A stretch of 64,000 nucleotides of DNA from Nitratiruptor sp. YY08-10. Lineage in GTDB: Bacteria; Campylobacterota; Campylobacteria; Campylobacterales; Nitratiruptoraceae. The DNA is taken from NCBI RefSeq assembly GCF_016629565.1, contig NZ_AP023057.1, forward strand, positions 1,488,001 to 1,552,000, in the 5' to 3' direction. The position numbers and the translations under genes were made by a program. Positions 56,001-63,380 of the stretch are shown here, one piece after another. The notes below the pieces were generated by a model, which saw only the letters and a program-made list of their open reading frames with translations, did no database searches and had not been told where the DNA came from. The stretch's first letter is position 1. Each line of letters starts with the position of its first letter.

Positions 56001-56499
56001 TGTTGACATCGCTATAAAGTTTTATCGCATCAAATGTAAAATCATCTATATCATCTATTCTTCTACTTGAGCAATCTCTTTCTCTTCCATTACGATAACA
56101 GCTTCCAATTACTGCAATTGTATGAAACCCTTTAGATAAAGCCAAAGGAGGATCAATTGTAACAGTGTCACTTCCATCGCTTCCCGTTGCAACAAGGTTA
56201 CTATCGATATAAAGCCGTATATTAGTATTAGTAGTCAATCCTATAGCATTTATAAGTTCGAAACCCGTAATTGTAGTATCTTGCGAAAGATAAAAATAGG
56301 AAGGGTTATCAAGGTAATATTGATAGGTATGTTCCCCATCCTCTTCTCCATATATACTGTACAATCGTTTTTTTGTAAGAGGTTCTTCATATTGCCAACC
56401 ACTTCTAAACCCATCTCCTACATGCAAAGAGCCCTGCAATATGATATCTGCAAAAAGAGACGATGTCAAAAGCAAAAAAAGAATTATAAATTTTTTCAT
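53056..56499 (-). CDS. Large surface protein, MshQ-like (LamG plus DUF6701)
   Basis: The 1147-residue exported protein has a signal peptide (1-17), then two related beta modules (about 20-165 and 170-305) each ending in an IDDIDDxxFD motif (148-157, 287-296). A LamG domain follows (about 314-541). A cysteine-rich stretch (CPVCGG, 550-555; CTDCGTTKNGC) leads to a C-terminal half of DUF6701 type (FAIRPDHFSLTAP, LSFKPDHFDINGS), as in Vibrio MshQ. It is likely a pilus-associated adhesin or tip protein. Codons for about 1-490 are clearly richer in A/T than the rest. Confidence 0.82.
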   Translation of the reverse strand: MKKFIILFLLLTSSLFADIILQGSLHVGDGFRSGWQYEEPLTKKRLYSIYGEEDGEHTYQYYLDNPSYFYLSQDTTITGFELINAIGLTTNTNIRLYIDSNLVATGSDGSDTVTIDPPLALSKGFHTIAVIGSCYRNGRERDCSSRRIDDIDDFTFDAIKLYSDVNTTAVVHLDHLHTGNTDDYDDWYDIENSSIAYYPDAPLGNSYTFDINITDNLVGFEVLIPNMRDVHQNNVNTIKVYDKNNNLITTFYINHNNTDKFNFDVIYDQNVSGIKQVVINSNYASNIDDIDDLSFDGIVVVPYYSFQELYNVKIDYHFDECSWDNDPNTYEIKNYGLLGNEYNLTAFEQASQNEGQVCRGGNFISDDTHDKALLPKNNIPLPSEYTLNLWIKFPLDENGHKEIDSDFYYFNIADRPGQGGQGDYIFFAHQLSNNIWSLNINDDNGKDSINFNPQHLNGWHMLTFVVTSNGTKFYLDGEYNDSLYTHPSGEIGLLFNSDYQTGNNQPNWQSLGALADEFKIFGRVLSQSQIQTIYDNESNGKNYDGSPRICPVCGGPIIRSGLFNAVDIVTGSCSAENHWDDNITTKIVNKDFNLTVLAKAADGSSGFEANITKVSLYLFDSSSSGACSGSYTEVSVCTDCGTTKNGCLPVGPMQVDRAKKCVLVHIEGKDINSTSNDVNESNSTDNFAIRPDHFSLTAPASMVAGKDTAILVDALDEANQKVIDYNETLHVRGASVDIEYNETKIGCKTGTFEIVSGDQFQNGEANMSVRYSEVGEINVTVQEVNGTEFASIDSDDTSLSQRLITPVSTTLSFKPDHFDINGSLHNFQDHDFTYLSDDLNMSAYLPLVITAKNALGDTTTNYNTNCYAKDIDINISHTSVPSNNLNSLLYLYEDANDQNSSVTWIDKNATITIQNYPASNFTTDHNGSAYITLYCNFDRNSSKPVDPFELNITGTNVVDTDRVEGSSSDINGTANFYYARFRTDDLATSESEDNTTAQVLVYDSSDTKFDTNQTLMHWYVNAFHSQSDGDIRESNVSSSTTLQASDIDDSFSLNWSQENGIFTITINNTSKTKETRYIHLDIPSWLWFSYGGGSYSYDIGSDCTQHPCIKYNYIPPTQTKGVKSGTVSGVDFDQNVTSSKRGVKVYR

Positions 56500-57158
56500 A
56501 ACATCACCTTCGAAACTGTGACAACTGCTGCACTCTCACTTCTCAAAACCATCGGGGTATCCAACCCCTTCACTTTCTCAAACATCGTTCTCTCTTCTTT
56601 TGTCACACCGCCTTCCGGTCCAATTAACACTCTTTCTACATTATCGGTACAACTGAGTTTTTCTTCACAAAAATCGATGAGTACTATATTATTATATTTC
56701 TTTATAACTTCATCAAGACTTAAAAGTATCTCCAACTCCATCAAACGGCTTCGTCCGCACTGTTGAGAGGAATTGATTAAAATTTTTTGCAGTTTTTCAA
56801 GTTTCAGTTTGAAGTTTTTTTGGCTTCTATCACAGTAAACGAAGGTGATTTTACTCACACCTATCTCGTTGAGCATTGGTAGTGTCTTTTCGATGGTTTT
56901 GGGATCGATGATACACCAAATCAGATGAAAAAAACGCTTTGGCTCAATTTCATTTTTCTCACTTTTTCTTAGCTCCAAAACGGCTTCTCTTCGGCTCACT
57001 TCTACAATCTCATAGCAATGCAGCTTACCATCTTTCATGTTTCGAAAAGCGATCGTCTCACCTTTCCTGTGGCGTCGGACTTTGAAAATATAGTTATAAA
57101 TCTCTCCTTCAATCTGTAAACTCTGAACTCCGGCTTCAGGGTGGTAGATAAATTGCAT
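56496..57158 (-). CDS. rsmE: 16S rRNA m3U1498 methyltransferase RsmE
   Basis: This SPOUT-fold enzyme methylates U1498 of 16S rRNA. The knot motifs are LIGPEGGVTKEE and LRSESAAVVTVSKVML at the C-terminus; the N-terminus has the PUA-like RNA-binding part (YIFKVRRHRKGE). Length 220. It overlaps the large pilus protein gene (ATGA) and starts on the hepT stop, linking the housekeeping and pilus genes on one transcript. Confidence 0.94.
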   Translation of the reverse strand: MQFIYHPEAGVQSLQIEGEIYNYIFKVRRHRKGETIAFRNMKDGKLHCYEIVEVSRREAVLELRKSEKNEIEPKRFFHLIWCIIDPKTIEKTLPMLNEIGVSKITFVYCDRSQKNFKLKLEKLQKILINSSQQCGRSRLMELEILLSLDEVIKKYNNIVLIDFCEEKLSCTDNVERVLIGPEGGVTKEERTMFEKVKGLDTPMVLRSESAAVVTVSKVML

Positions 57159-57544
57159 CAGATCTCTTTCACAGCTTCAATAAATTGTTTAAAATCCTCT
57201 AAATTCTCTAAATATGAAACCAATCTACTGTTATCAATCTCACAATATTCCTGGATCAAAAGATTTCGAAGTCCTACCATCTTTATTAATTTTTCCCCTA
57301 AATAGCTATTTACTATCCTGTTTTCCACCAATTTTTCAATACATTCTCGATAGTTTTTTGGCTGTCCAAGATTAAATTTAGATACAATCTTACAAGAGAT
57401 ATCGATAACAATTTGAATCGATTCAAAAAGGCCGTATCTGATCTCCCACTCTTTTCGTATATCCAAATTTTTAAATTCTTGTCTTATTTCTTCAAGAATT
57501 TTTATATTTTCTTCCAATCTCAAAAGTTTTTGCCAAATCTCCAT
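57158..57544 (-). CDS. hepT: HepT-type toxin with altered RNase motif
   Basis: HepT toxins (DUF86) are small helical HEPN RNases with an RX4-6HXY motif. This protein of 128 residues keeps Arg93 and Tyr100 in RNLLIQEY, but Gln98 (CAG at 57251-57253) replaces the catalytic His. If that His is needed, the protein should be an inactive or altered RNase. Tyr100 is the residue that MntA AMPylates in known pairs. It overlaps mntA by 53 bases; the start at 57544 gives the normal N-terminal helix. Confidence 0.85.
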   Translation of the reverse strand: MEIWQKLLRLEENIKILEEIRQEFKNLDIRKEWEIRYGLFESIQIVIDISCKIVSKFNLGQPKNYRECIEKLVENRIVNSYLGEKLIKMVGLRNLLIQEYCEIDNSRLVSYLENLEDFKQFIEAVKEI

Positions 57545-57929
57545 TTTTCAGCCTTTCGTAAAACGCCTCTTTTTGTATTCTAAAGAGTGGTTCATGATCA
57601 AAATACCATAGATATAAATTTGCTTTAAAATCTACATATTTTTCTTTATCTTTTACACATAAAACTTCATGATTTTGTATGATGTTAAAACTCAAAAGCG
57701 GATTTTTCTTGTACAAATCATTCAAAACAACCAAATCCGCCCTTTTTCCGGTTATCTCTTCCAAATCCAGCACCATTTCACCAATATCCAAAATATCAGG
57801 CTCTTTTAAAAAATAGACACCTATATCCACATCGCTTAGATGATGCGCTTCATTTTTGGCAAATGAGCCAAACAAAAGTACAAAAGCGATCTCTTTTTGA
57901 CAAAAATATCTTTTGAGATTTGCTTTCAC
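57492..57929 (-). CDS. mntA: MntA-type minimal nucleotidyltransferase antitoxin
   Basis: This antitoxin modifies HepT with AMP. The complete motif GSX10DXD is present: Gly21-Ser22, ten residues, Asp33-Val-Asp35 (LFGSFAKNEAHHLSDVDIGV). A third acidic residue of the fold lies in RADLVVL. Length 145. Upstream it overlaps the small membrane protein gene by ATGA. Confidence 0.87.
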   Translation of the reverse strand: MKANLKRYFCQKEIAFVLLFGSFAKNEAHHLSDVDIGVYFLKEPDILDIGEMVLDLEEITGKRADLVVLNDLYKKNPLLSFNIIQNHEVLCVKDKEKYVDFKANLYLWYFDHEPLFRIQKEAFYERLKNGDLAKTFEIGRKYKNS

Positions 57930-58339
57930 TTGAGTATCACCGCCAAGACAAAAACAACGATTTCAGCCAATATCTCGGCACCCATCACCTTTTTTGCCCA
58001 AGTTTTATATGCATTTTGCAGTCCGGTTTCATCGCTTCGAATTGGTCTGAGCTTTTTATATAGCAAGATTTGATGTACCAAAATTGCAATCGAAACAAAT
58101 ATCATCAAAACAATCTCAACATTCCACACGGAAAACTTCAAAACCGTCAGCATCAAAAGACCTGTAAAGACAACCATGGCAAAAAGTACGGTTTGTACAA
58201 GATAGAGTTTTTTAACACGTCGTACGAAACTGATAAAATCATCCTCTTTCGCAATCCAAAAAAAAGCGATTTGTGCTACAATGAGCAAAAAAACTGTCGT
58301 CATATGCAGATGTTTAGACATCGTAAAGAGTTGGTCCAA
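57926..58339 (-). CDS. Four-helix membrane protein of unknown function
   Basis: The 137-residue product has four hydrophobic segments (about 8-30, 45-68, 72-93 and 115-137) and a Lys/Arg-rich loop. No domain is recognised. The frame starts at TTG (58339), 4 bases after GGAGG; the ATG at 58321 is the alternative. It is the first gene after a TATAAT promoter, so it may lead the mntA-hepT-rsmE-pilus transcript. Confidence 0.6.
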   Translation of the reverse strand: MDQLFTMSKHLHMTTVFLLIVAQIAFFWIAKEDDFISFVRRVKKLYLVQTVLFAMVVFTGLLMLTVLKFSVWNVEIVLMIFVSIAILVHQILLYKKLRPIRSDETGLQNAYKTWAKKVMGAEILAEIVVFVLAVILK

Positions 58340-58360
58340 AGGGCCTCCTTTTTTACAACC

Positions 58361-58366
58361 ATTATA
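58361..58366 (-). promoter_or_regulatory. Probable promoter of the minus-strand run 58339-42037
   Basis: TTTTGCTATAATGG on the minus strand carries TATAAT. All genes from 58339 to 42037 overlap or lie within 5 bases, and I see no further terminator, so a transcript of up to 16 kb is possible; internal promoters cannot be excluded. Confidence 0.5.
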
Positions 58367-58380
58367 GCAAAAGGAAGATT

Positions 58381-59598
58381 ATGGCTATCTCTATCATTGA
58401 AGCGCTGAACATAATAGACGCCCTCCCCATAAGAACAAAACAGGAACTTCTTTGTATCGAAGATGCCGTTGGACGGATCGCAACACAAGATGTCTATGCT
58501 TCGCTCAATCTGCCACTCTTTGACAACTCTGCAATGGATGGCTTTGCGGTCAAAGTGGAGGATGCTGGTAAACAGGTGAAACTTGCCGGAACAGTTTTGG
58601 CCGGTGAAGACAAAAGTTTTACCCTCCAAAGCGGCGAATGCATCAAGATTATGACTGGAGCCAAGATCCCGGAAGGTACAGAAGCTATTGTTCCTATCGA
58701 AGATGTAACGTTTGAAGGTAATATGATCCATCTACCTAAAAAGATAAAACTTTATAACCATATACGAAAAGCGGGTGAAGATATCGAACAAGGTGAAAAG
58801 CTCATCCAAAAGGGCGAATATTTAAATGCATACAAGATAGGACTCCTTGCAAGCCAGGGAATATCCCATATCCAGGTTTATAAAAGAATACACATAGCTA
58901 TATTTGCTACAGGGCATGAACTCAAAATGGCTTATGAAACACTTGAAGAGGGGCAGATCTATAATTCCAACACGCCATCTTTGTATGCACGGTGCAAAGA
59001 GCTTGGATGTGATGTGAGTTTTTTGGGAAAAGTGGAAGACTCCATCGAGGCAATCGTTGAAGCTATCAAAAACGGACTCCATGCTGATATTATCATTACA
59101 AGCGGCGGTGTCAGTGTAGGAGAGGCAGATTTTACCAAAGATGCTTTCAAACAACTTGGCATGGAGATCCTCTTTAGCAAAATCGACATAAAACCCGGCA
59201 AACCTACCACATTAGGAAAAATCGGCAATACCTATGTGCTCAATCTTCCTGGCAATCCTTTGGCAGCCATTATCAATTTTGAAATTTTTGGGCGGTTTTT
59301 GATCAAAAAGCTGCAGGGCAGAATCGATGCTTATCATCAACCATTCCATATACCATTAGCACAAGAGATCAAAAACAAGCCTGGCCGTGATACGGCCATA
59401 CCTGGAAGATTTGACGGAGAGGCTTTTTATCCGTTAGATAAACGGGGTCCAGGAATGGTACGGCCTGCCAGTTTGATGGATGGATATATCATCCTTGATA
59501 AAGATGTGGAGATACTTAAAAAGGGGAAAAAAGTTTTGATGCTTCCCCTTTTTGAACACAGAGGTTCCGACATGATGTTGCAGATCATCACTTCATAG
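58381..59598 (+). CDS. moeA: Molybdopterin molybdenumtransferase MoeA
   Basis: It inserts molybdate into adenylylated molybdopterin. The protein has LFDNSAMDGFAV (42-53), KIMTGAKIPEGTEAIVPIE, the MoCF signature ITSGGVSVGEADF (239-251) and LPGNPLAAIINFE, with a C-terminal MoeA domain IV. Length 405. It supports the molybdoenzyme at 32900 and others. Its end overlaps the cytochrome gene tail to tail by 11 bases. Confidence 0.95.
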   Translation: MAISIIEALNIIDALPIRTKQELLCIEDAVGRIATQDVYASLNLPLFDNSAMDGFAVKVEDAGKQVKLAGTVLAGEDKSFTLQSGECIKIMTGAKIPEGTEAIVPIEDVTFEGNMIHLPKKIKLYNHIRKAGEDIEQGEKLIQKGEYLNAYKIGLLASQGISHIQVYKRIHIAIFATGHELKMAYETLEEGQIYNSNTPSLYARCKELGCDVSFLGKVEDSIEAIVEAIKNGLHADIIITSGGVSVGEADFTKDAFKQLGMEILFSKIDIKPGKPTTLGKIGNTYVLNLPGNPLAAIINFEIFGRFLIKKLQGRIDAYHQPFHIPLAQEIKNKPGRDTAIPGRFDGEAFYPLDKRGPGMVRPASLMDGYIILDKDVEILKKGKKVLMLPLFEHRGSDMMLQIITS

Positions 59599-60055
59599 AG
59601 GCGATATACTCCGCAAGAGCTTCCAGCTCTTTGTCGCTGAGTCCTGCTACTTGAGCCTTCATCAGAGGGCCCATACCATATTTATTGAGTGTACCTGATT
59701 TATACTCTTTTAATTTTTTCAGCACCTCATCTTTGCTCATACCAGCAATGATGCCAGATTTCCCGAGTGCTTTTCTTTTCCCATCAGTGCCGTGACATGA
59801 AGCGCATTTACCAAACAAATCTTTTGCTGAAATGCTATTAGCTTGTTTAGGTTCTTCTTTTTTTACTGGTGCTTGTACTTGCTGTTTTACTGGCTCACTT
59901 TTTTGTGTTTGTTGGACCGGCTCAGCTTTTTTTATTTCTTTATTGTGCTCCGTATGCTGAGCAACAGCTTCATGCTTTTGCTCCTCTTTTTTCCCACTGC
60001 ATCCAACTAAAAGCAGCGTTGCAGCAACTATTGAAACCAATGTGATCTTTTTCAT
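59588..60055 (-). CDS. Cytochrome c lipoprotein (c553 type)
   Basis: A lipoprotein signal (LLLVGC, Cys19) is followed by a Lys/Glu/Gln/Pro-rich spacer (about 22-72) and a class I cytochrome domain with CASCHGTDG and a distal methionine in GPLMKAQVAG. The spacer would let the domain swing from the membrane. It is a monoheme carrier of 155 residues. Ten bases separate it from queD. Confidence 0.88.
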   Translation of the reverse strand: MKKITLVSIVAATLLLVGCSGKKEEQKHEAVAQHTEHNKEIKKAEPVQQTQKSEPVKQQVQAPVKKEEPKQANSISAKDLFGKCASCHGTDGKRKALGKSGIIAGMSKDEVLKKLKEYKSGTLNKYGMGPLMKAQVAGLSDKELEALAEYIASMK

Positions 60056-60065
60056 TCTTTTCTCC

Positions 60066-60647
60066 TTATATTTTCTTGGGGTTGATTATTTTTTCTCCAC
60101 GAAGGAGTTTATCCCACATGTGTGGATCGCTCCACTCCTCCTTGACACCTTCAGAAAAGATGATAGAGGCAAGGTCTATTCTTCCCATTTTTTCAGAATA
60201 AGCATCTTCTTTGCCACACTTTGCATATCCTGTATCTGTTTCATGGACGATAACACCTTCTAAATGGACGTTTTTCTCTTCATTGACCATTTTCGTTTGC
60301 CGAAGTACCAAATCCGTCATCAGAAAGATTACACGTGCATACTGTTCGGCACTTGGACTTACAGGCAGTTCCACCCACCGCCTGCTCCATCGCTTCATAT
60401 CTTTCAAATATTCCGGATTATCTCCGCTCCACAGCGTAATCGCATGATCAAACGAATCGATAAGCTCTTTGATCGTCAATTTTGTCAATCCAAAATCATA
60501 GACCATCTGCCCTCGATCAAGAGTATCGGAAGCAAAAAGAAGCTCTACTTTATAGGAGTGTCCATGAATCGATTCGCTGCACCGCCTTGAGGTACAGTTG
60601 CGGACAATATGGGCGTTTTCAAACTTAAACAGTTTTCGGATGATCAT
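60066..60647 (-). CDS. queD: 6-carboxytetrahydropterin synthase QueD
   Basis: It converts dihydroneopterin triphosphate to 6-carboxytetrahydropterin in queuosine synthesis. FENAHIVRN gives the first zinc His; RRCSESIHGHSYKVEL gives the catalytic Cys and zinc HxH. Length 193 exceeds the common 120 because of an insertion in the middle. queE lies directly upstream and overlaps it by 4 bases. Confidence 0.88.
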   Translation of the reverse strand: MIIRKLFKFENAHIVRNCTSRRCSESIHGHSYKVELLFASDTLDRGQMVYDFGLTKLTIKELIDSFDHAITLWSGDNPEYLKDMKRWSRRWVELPVSPSAEQYARVIFLMTDLVLRQTKMVNEEKNVHLEGVIVHETDTGYAKCGKEDAYSEKMGRIDLASIIFSEGVKEEWSDPHMWDKLLRGEKIINPKKI

Positions 60648-61402
60648 CTTCGTTTTTCCCTGTTCCAGAGTCTCACCTGCAGTCTGTCGCTATAGATAAA
60701 TCCGTGTATCATACAAAATTCTACAACAGCCTTATCGTGTTTTTTCAGTTCATCTATCCTATCGCCAAGCGGCATACAAAACACTTCTATTTCAGGGTAT
60801 GCACCAGCGATATCCACAATCTCCTCGTATGCCCTCATCTGCACACTGCCTCTATCAAGCGTGAATTTAAAAAAACTGTAACCGGTATTGAGAGCAATCG
60901 CTTCTATTGCTTTTTTATTGACCCTTTTTTCATACTTTTCGCCACTATTTGCCAGTTTTACAGCCATGGCAAAGATAACATCTTTAAATACAGGATATTT
61001 TTCAAAATCGATCATGATCGTCGCATTCGTCTCAATCGTTACGATATAACCTTCCTCGACAAGATACTCTAAAAATCCATAAAAAACCGGATCATTCCAA
61101 TAAATAAGCGGCTCACCGCCAGTTATCACGATATGGGGCTTGAAATCAAGATACTCTACATGACTGTGCAAAATCTCAATAAGTTCATTTTTTGTGTCTA
61201 TTTCTTTCCATTTGGACTGGAAAAGCTCTCTGTTGACAGCACGGATAGAGTCACATCCATGTACAATACGTCCTTGAATAAAATATTCTCCAAAACTTGG
61301 GCATTTGAGATTGCATCCGCCAAAACGAAAAAAAACCGAAGGAGTTCCTATAAACTTTCCTTCTCCTTGAATGGAGTAAAAATCTTCAACAAGATAAAGC
61401 AT
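60644..61402 (-). CDS. queE: 7-carboxy-7-deazaguanine synthase QueE
   Basis: This radical SAM enzyme forms the deazaguanine ring. FRFGGCNLKCPSFGEY and HGCDSIRAV give Cys30, Cys34 and Cys50, a CX3CX15C spacing in place of CX14CX2C; similar spacing is known to me from Campylobacter QueE. ITGGEPLIYW (about 115-124) is the SAM-binding GGE motif. Length 252. Confidence 0.87.
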   Translation of the reverse strand: MLYLVEDFYSIQGEGKFIGTPSVFFRFGGCNLKCPSFGEYFIQGRIVHGCDSIRAVNRELFQSKWKEIDTKNELIEILHSHVEYLDFKPHIVITGGEPLIYWNDPVFYGFLEYLVEEGYIVTIETNATIMIDFEKYPVFKDVIFAMAVKLANSGEKYEKRVNKKAIEAIALNTGYSFFKFTLDRGSVQMRAYEEIVDIAGAYPEIEVFCMPLGDRIDELKKHDKAVVEFCMIHGFIYSDRLQVRLWNREKRR

Positions 61403-62370
61403 TATCCCCCCGTCTCATAAAAGGCTCTGTTGGATGCTTCGTTCGCATCTTCGCTCCAGCGATTCTCTTTTGGTTTATTGGCTAAAACCGTTTTTAAAAT
61501 TTCCACCGCTCTATCGATATCGCCAACCTGTACAGCCTCTTTGATACTCATAGCCTCATCAAAGTAAAGACACGGTATCAAATATCCTTCGGCTGTCAAA
61601 CGAATTCTGTTGCATGTTTCACAAAAATCGTGTTTGTGAGGATCGATCAGTCCAAAAACGTATCCATCCTCTTTGAGTTTATACAAAAAGGCTGGACTGC
61701 TTCCCTGTCTGCCAATTTTTTCTATTTCATATTTTTGCTTGATTTTTTCCAGAATCTCTTTACCATGCATTCCTTTAAGCTCGCTGTGCGCATGAACATT
61801 TTCCATATATTCGATAAATCGAATCTGCATGCCTTTTTCTTTGCAGTATTCCATCACATCGACAATCTCATCTTCATTGACGCCTTTCAGTGGTACCATA
61901 TTGATTTTTACTTTCAGTCCGGCTTCCAACGCCGCGTCGATACCTTCCAGAACATTTTTGAGTACATCTTTACCCGCAATTTTGGCTGCAACTTCCGGTT
62001 TGAGACTGTCTAGTGAGATATTGAGCCGTTTGAGTCCAGCCTTTTTCAAGTCTTTTGCGATATCTTTCAAAAGATATCCGTTAGTGGTCATAGCAAGATC
62101 GATATCTGGTTTGTAATCATAAATCATCTTGATAAATTTATCCAAATCTGCTCTTAATGTCGGCTCCCCACCAGTCAAACGAATTTTGGTAATTCCTTCA
62201 TCGATTGCAGCTTTTACAAATTTAAAGAGATCTTCGAAATTTAAAAGATTTTCTTTTGGTACCCACGAAAAAGGCTTTTCAGGCATACAGTACTGACATC
62301 TGAAATTGCATCGCTCCGTCAGTGAAATTCGAAGATAATCTACTTTTCGTCCATGTCCGTCAATAAGCAT
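61402..62370 (-). CDS. moaA: GTP 3',8-cyclase MoaA
   Basis: It is the first enzyme of molybdenum-cofactor synthesis. The radical SAM cluster is Cys21, Cys25, Cys28 ([13 protein letters not shown]) and the C-terminal second cluster is [30 protein letters not shown] is the GGE motif. Length 322. It starts the operon moaA-queE-queD-cytochrome. Confidence 0.96.
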   Translation of the reverse strand: MLIDGHGRKVDYLRISLTERCNFRCQYCMPEKPFSWVPKENLLNFEDLFKFVKAAIDEGITKIRLTGGEPTLRADLDKFIKMIYDYKPDIDLAMTTNGYLLKDIAKDLKKAGLKRLNISLDSLKPEVAAKIAGKDVLKNVLEGIDAALEAGLKVKINMVPLKGVNEDEIVDVMEYCKEKGMQIRFIEYMENVHAHSELKGMHGKEILEKIKQKYEIEKIGRQGSSPAFLYKLKEDGYVFGLIDPHKHDFCETCNRIRLTAEGYLIPCLYFDEAMSIKEAVQVGDIDRAVEILKTVLANKPKENRWSEDANEASNRAFYETGG

Positions 62371-62444
62371 AGTCCCATACTTTGATAGTTTTTTGTAGAT
62401 TGTATCGTAATTTTCGAAAAAGGAGTTTAAAACAAAGAGTTTGT

Positions 62445-62462
62445 GGAAGGCCTAAGCCTTCC
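62445..62462 (-). terminator. Terminator of the cytochrome bc1 operon
   Basis: GGAAGGC-CTAA-GCCTTCC forms a 7-bp stem 7 bases after the petC stop codon on the minus strand, followed by CTCTTTGTTTT. It isolates petC from moaA. Confidence 0.65.
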
Positions 62463-62468
62463 AGGGAA

Positions 62469-63380
62469 TTAGTGGAGTTCTCTCCAGATTTTTTGTTTCC
62501 AGAGATATGCGAGGATAGCAAAAATCACAAAGTATCCAAGAACCCAGATACCGAGTTTATTTCGTTTCTCTTTTTTGCGATCCCCTACTTTTTCAAGATG
62601 CTCGATCACTTTCATAGTAGCTTCCTCAGTCAAACCCACACGAGGCATTGCCGTACCATGAAGGATCTTTTGCGGATCTTCAACAAAATCTCGGATATAC
62701 TCATGTCCTCTACTTCGAATATACATAGAAAGATCCGGAGGAGTCGTTCCGAGATATTTTTTCAAGTTCGCTTCATATTTAGCCAATTTCAACTCAAAAT
62801 CGGCTTTTTCTACATCGTTTTTAAATTTCGGTTTTTCACCGATAACTGTCCAACCGTCATATTTGAGATTGTGGCATCGTCCACACGCAACCTCAAACGC
62901 TCCTTTTGGAGTCTGTGGTTTCGCGATAGACTTTAGATACGCTACAATATCTGCCAAATCTTGATCACTTCCGAAAAAGTCAGGCATTGGAAACGCTTTA
63001 TTTTTATATTTGTGATCAAGTTTGAAAGCATGAACCGGATGTTTGATGAATGCCGCCAAAAACTTCTCATCTGTTACAGCAGCGATATTGCTAAGATCTG
63101 GTGGATTGACACCATAACTAGCACTTGCACTCACCGGATCCATTGGTGCTGGAATTCCAGCAGCTTTGATGGAGTGACATCCGGTACACCCGTTATTCAT
63201 AATCGCTTGCGCACCTTTTTTTGGATCACCTTTGAGATTCGGTGCTTTGAGATCCTCATACTTAAACGTTGCTGGTTCGTGATGAGGGTGCATTTTGGAG
63301 TGAGCGTACGGCTCGATTCCCCAATATGTAATCCCTACAAGAACGATGATAATCGCTAGTATTTTGAGTTCTTTATTCAT
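62469..63380 (-). CDS. petC: Di-heme cytochrome c1 subunit of the bc1 complex
   Basis: It passes electrons from the Rieske centre to periplasmic cytochromes. An N-terminal membrane segment (5-22) precedes two class I domains, with heme sites NGCTGCHSIK and ACGRCHNLK and the likely methionine ligands PMPDFFG and TAMPRVGL. A C-terminal helix (about 275-297) anchors it. The di-heme form is that of Campylobacterota bc1 complexes. Length 303. It overlaps petB by ATGA. Confidence 0.92.
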   Translation of the reverse strand: MNKELKILAIIIVLVGITYWGIEPYAHSKMHPHHEPATFKYEDLKAPNLKGDPKKGAQAIMNNGCTGCHSIKAAGIPAPMDPVSASASYGVNPPDLSNIAAVTDEKFLAAFIKHPVHAFKLDHKYKNKAFPMPDFFGSDQDLADIVAYLKSIAKPQTPKGAFEVACGRCHNLKYDGWTVIGEKPKFKNDVEKADFELKLAKYEANLKKYLGTTPPDLSMYIRSRGHEYIRDFVEDPQKILHGTAMPRVGLTEEATMKVIEHLEKVGDRKKEKRNKLGIWVLGYFVIFAILAYLWKQKIWRELH

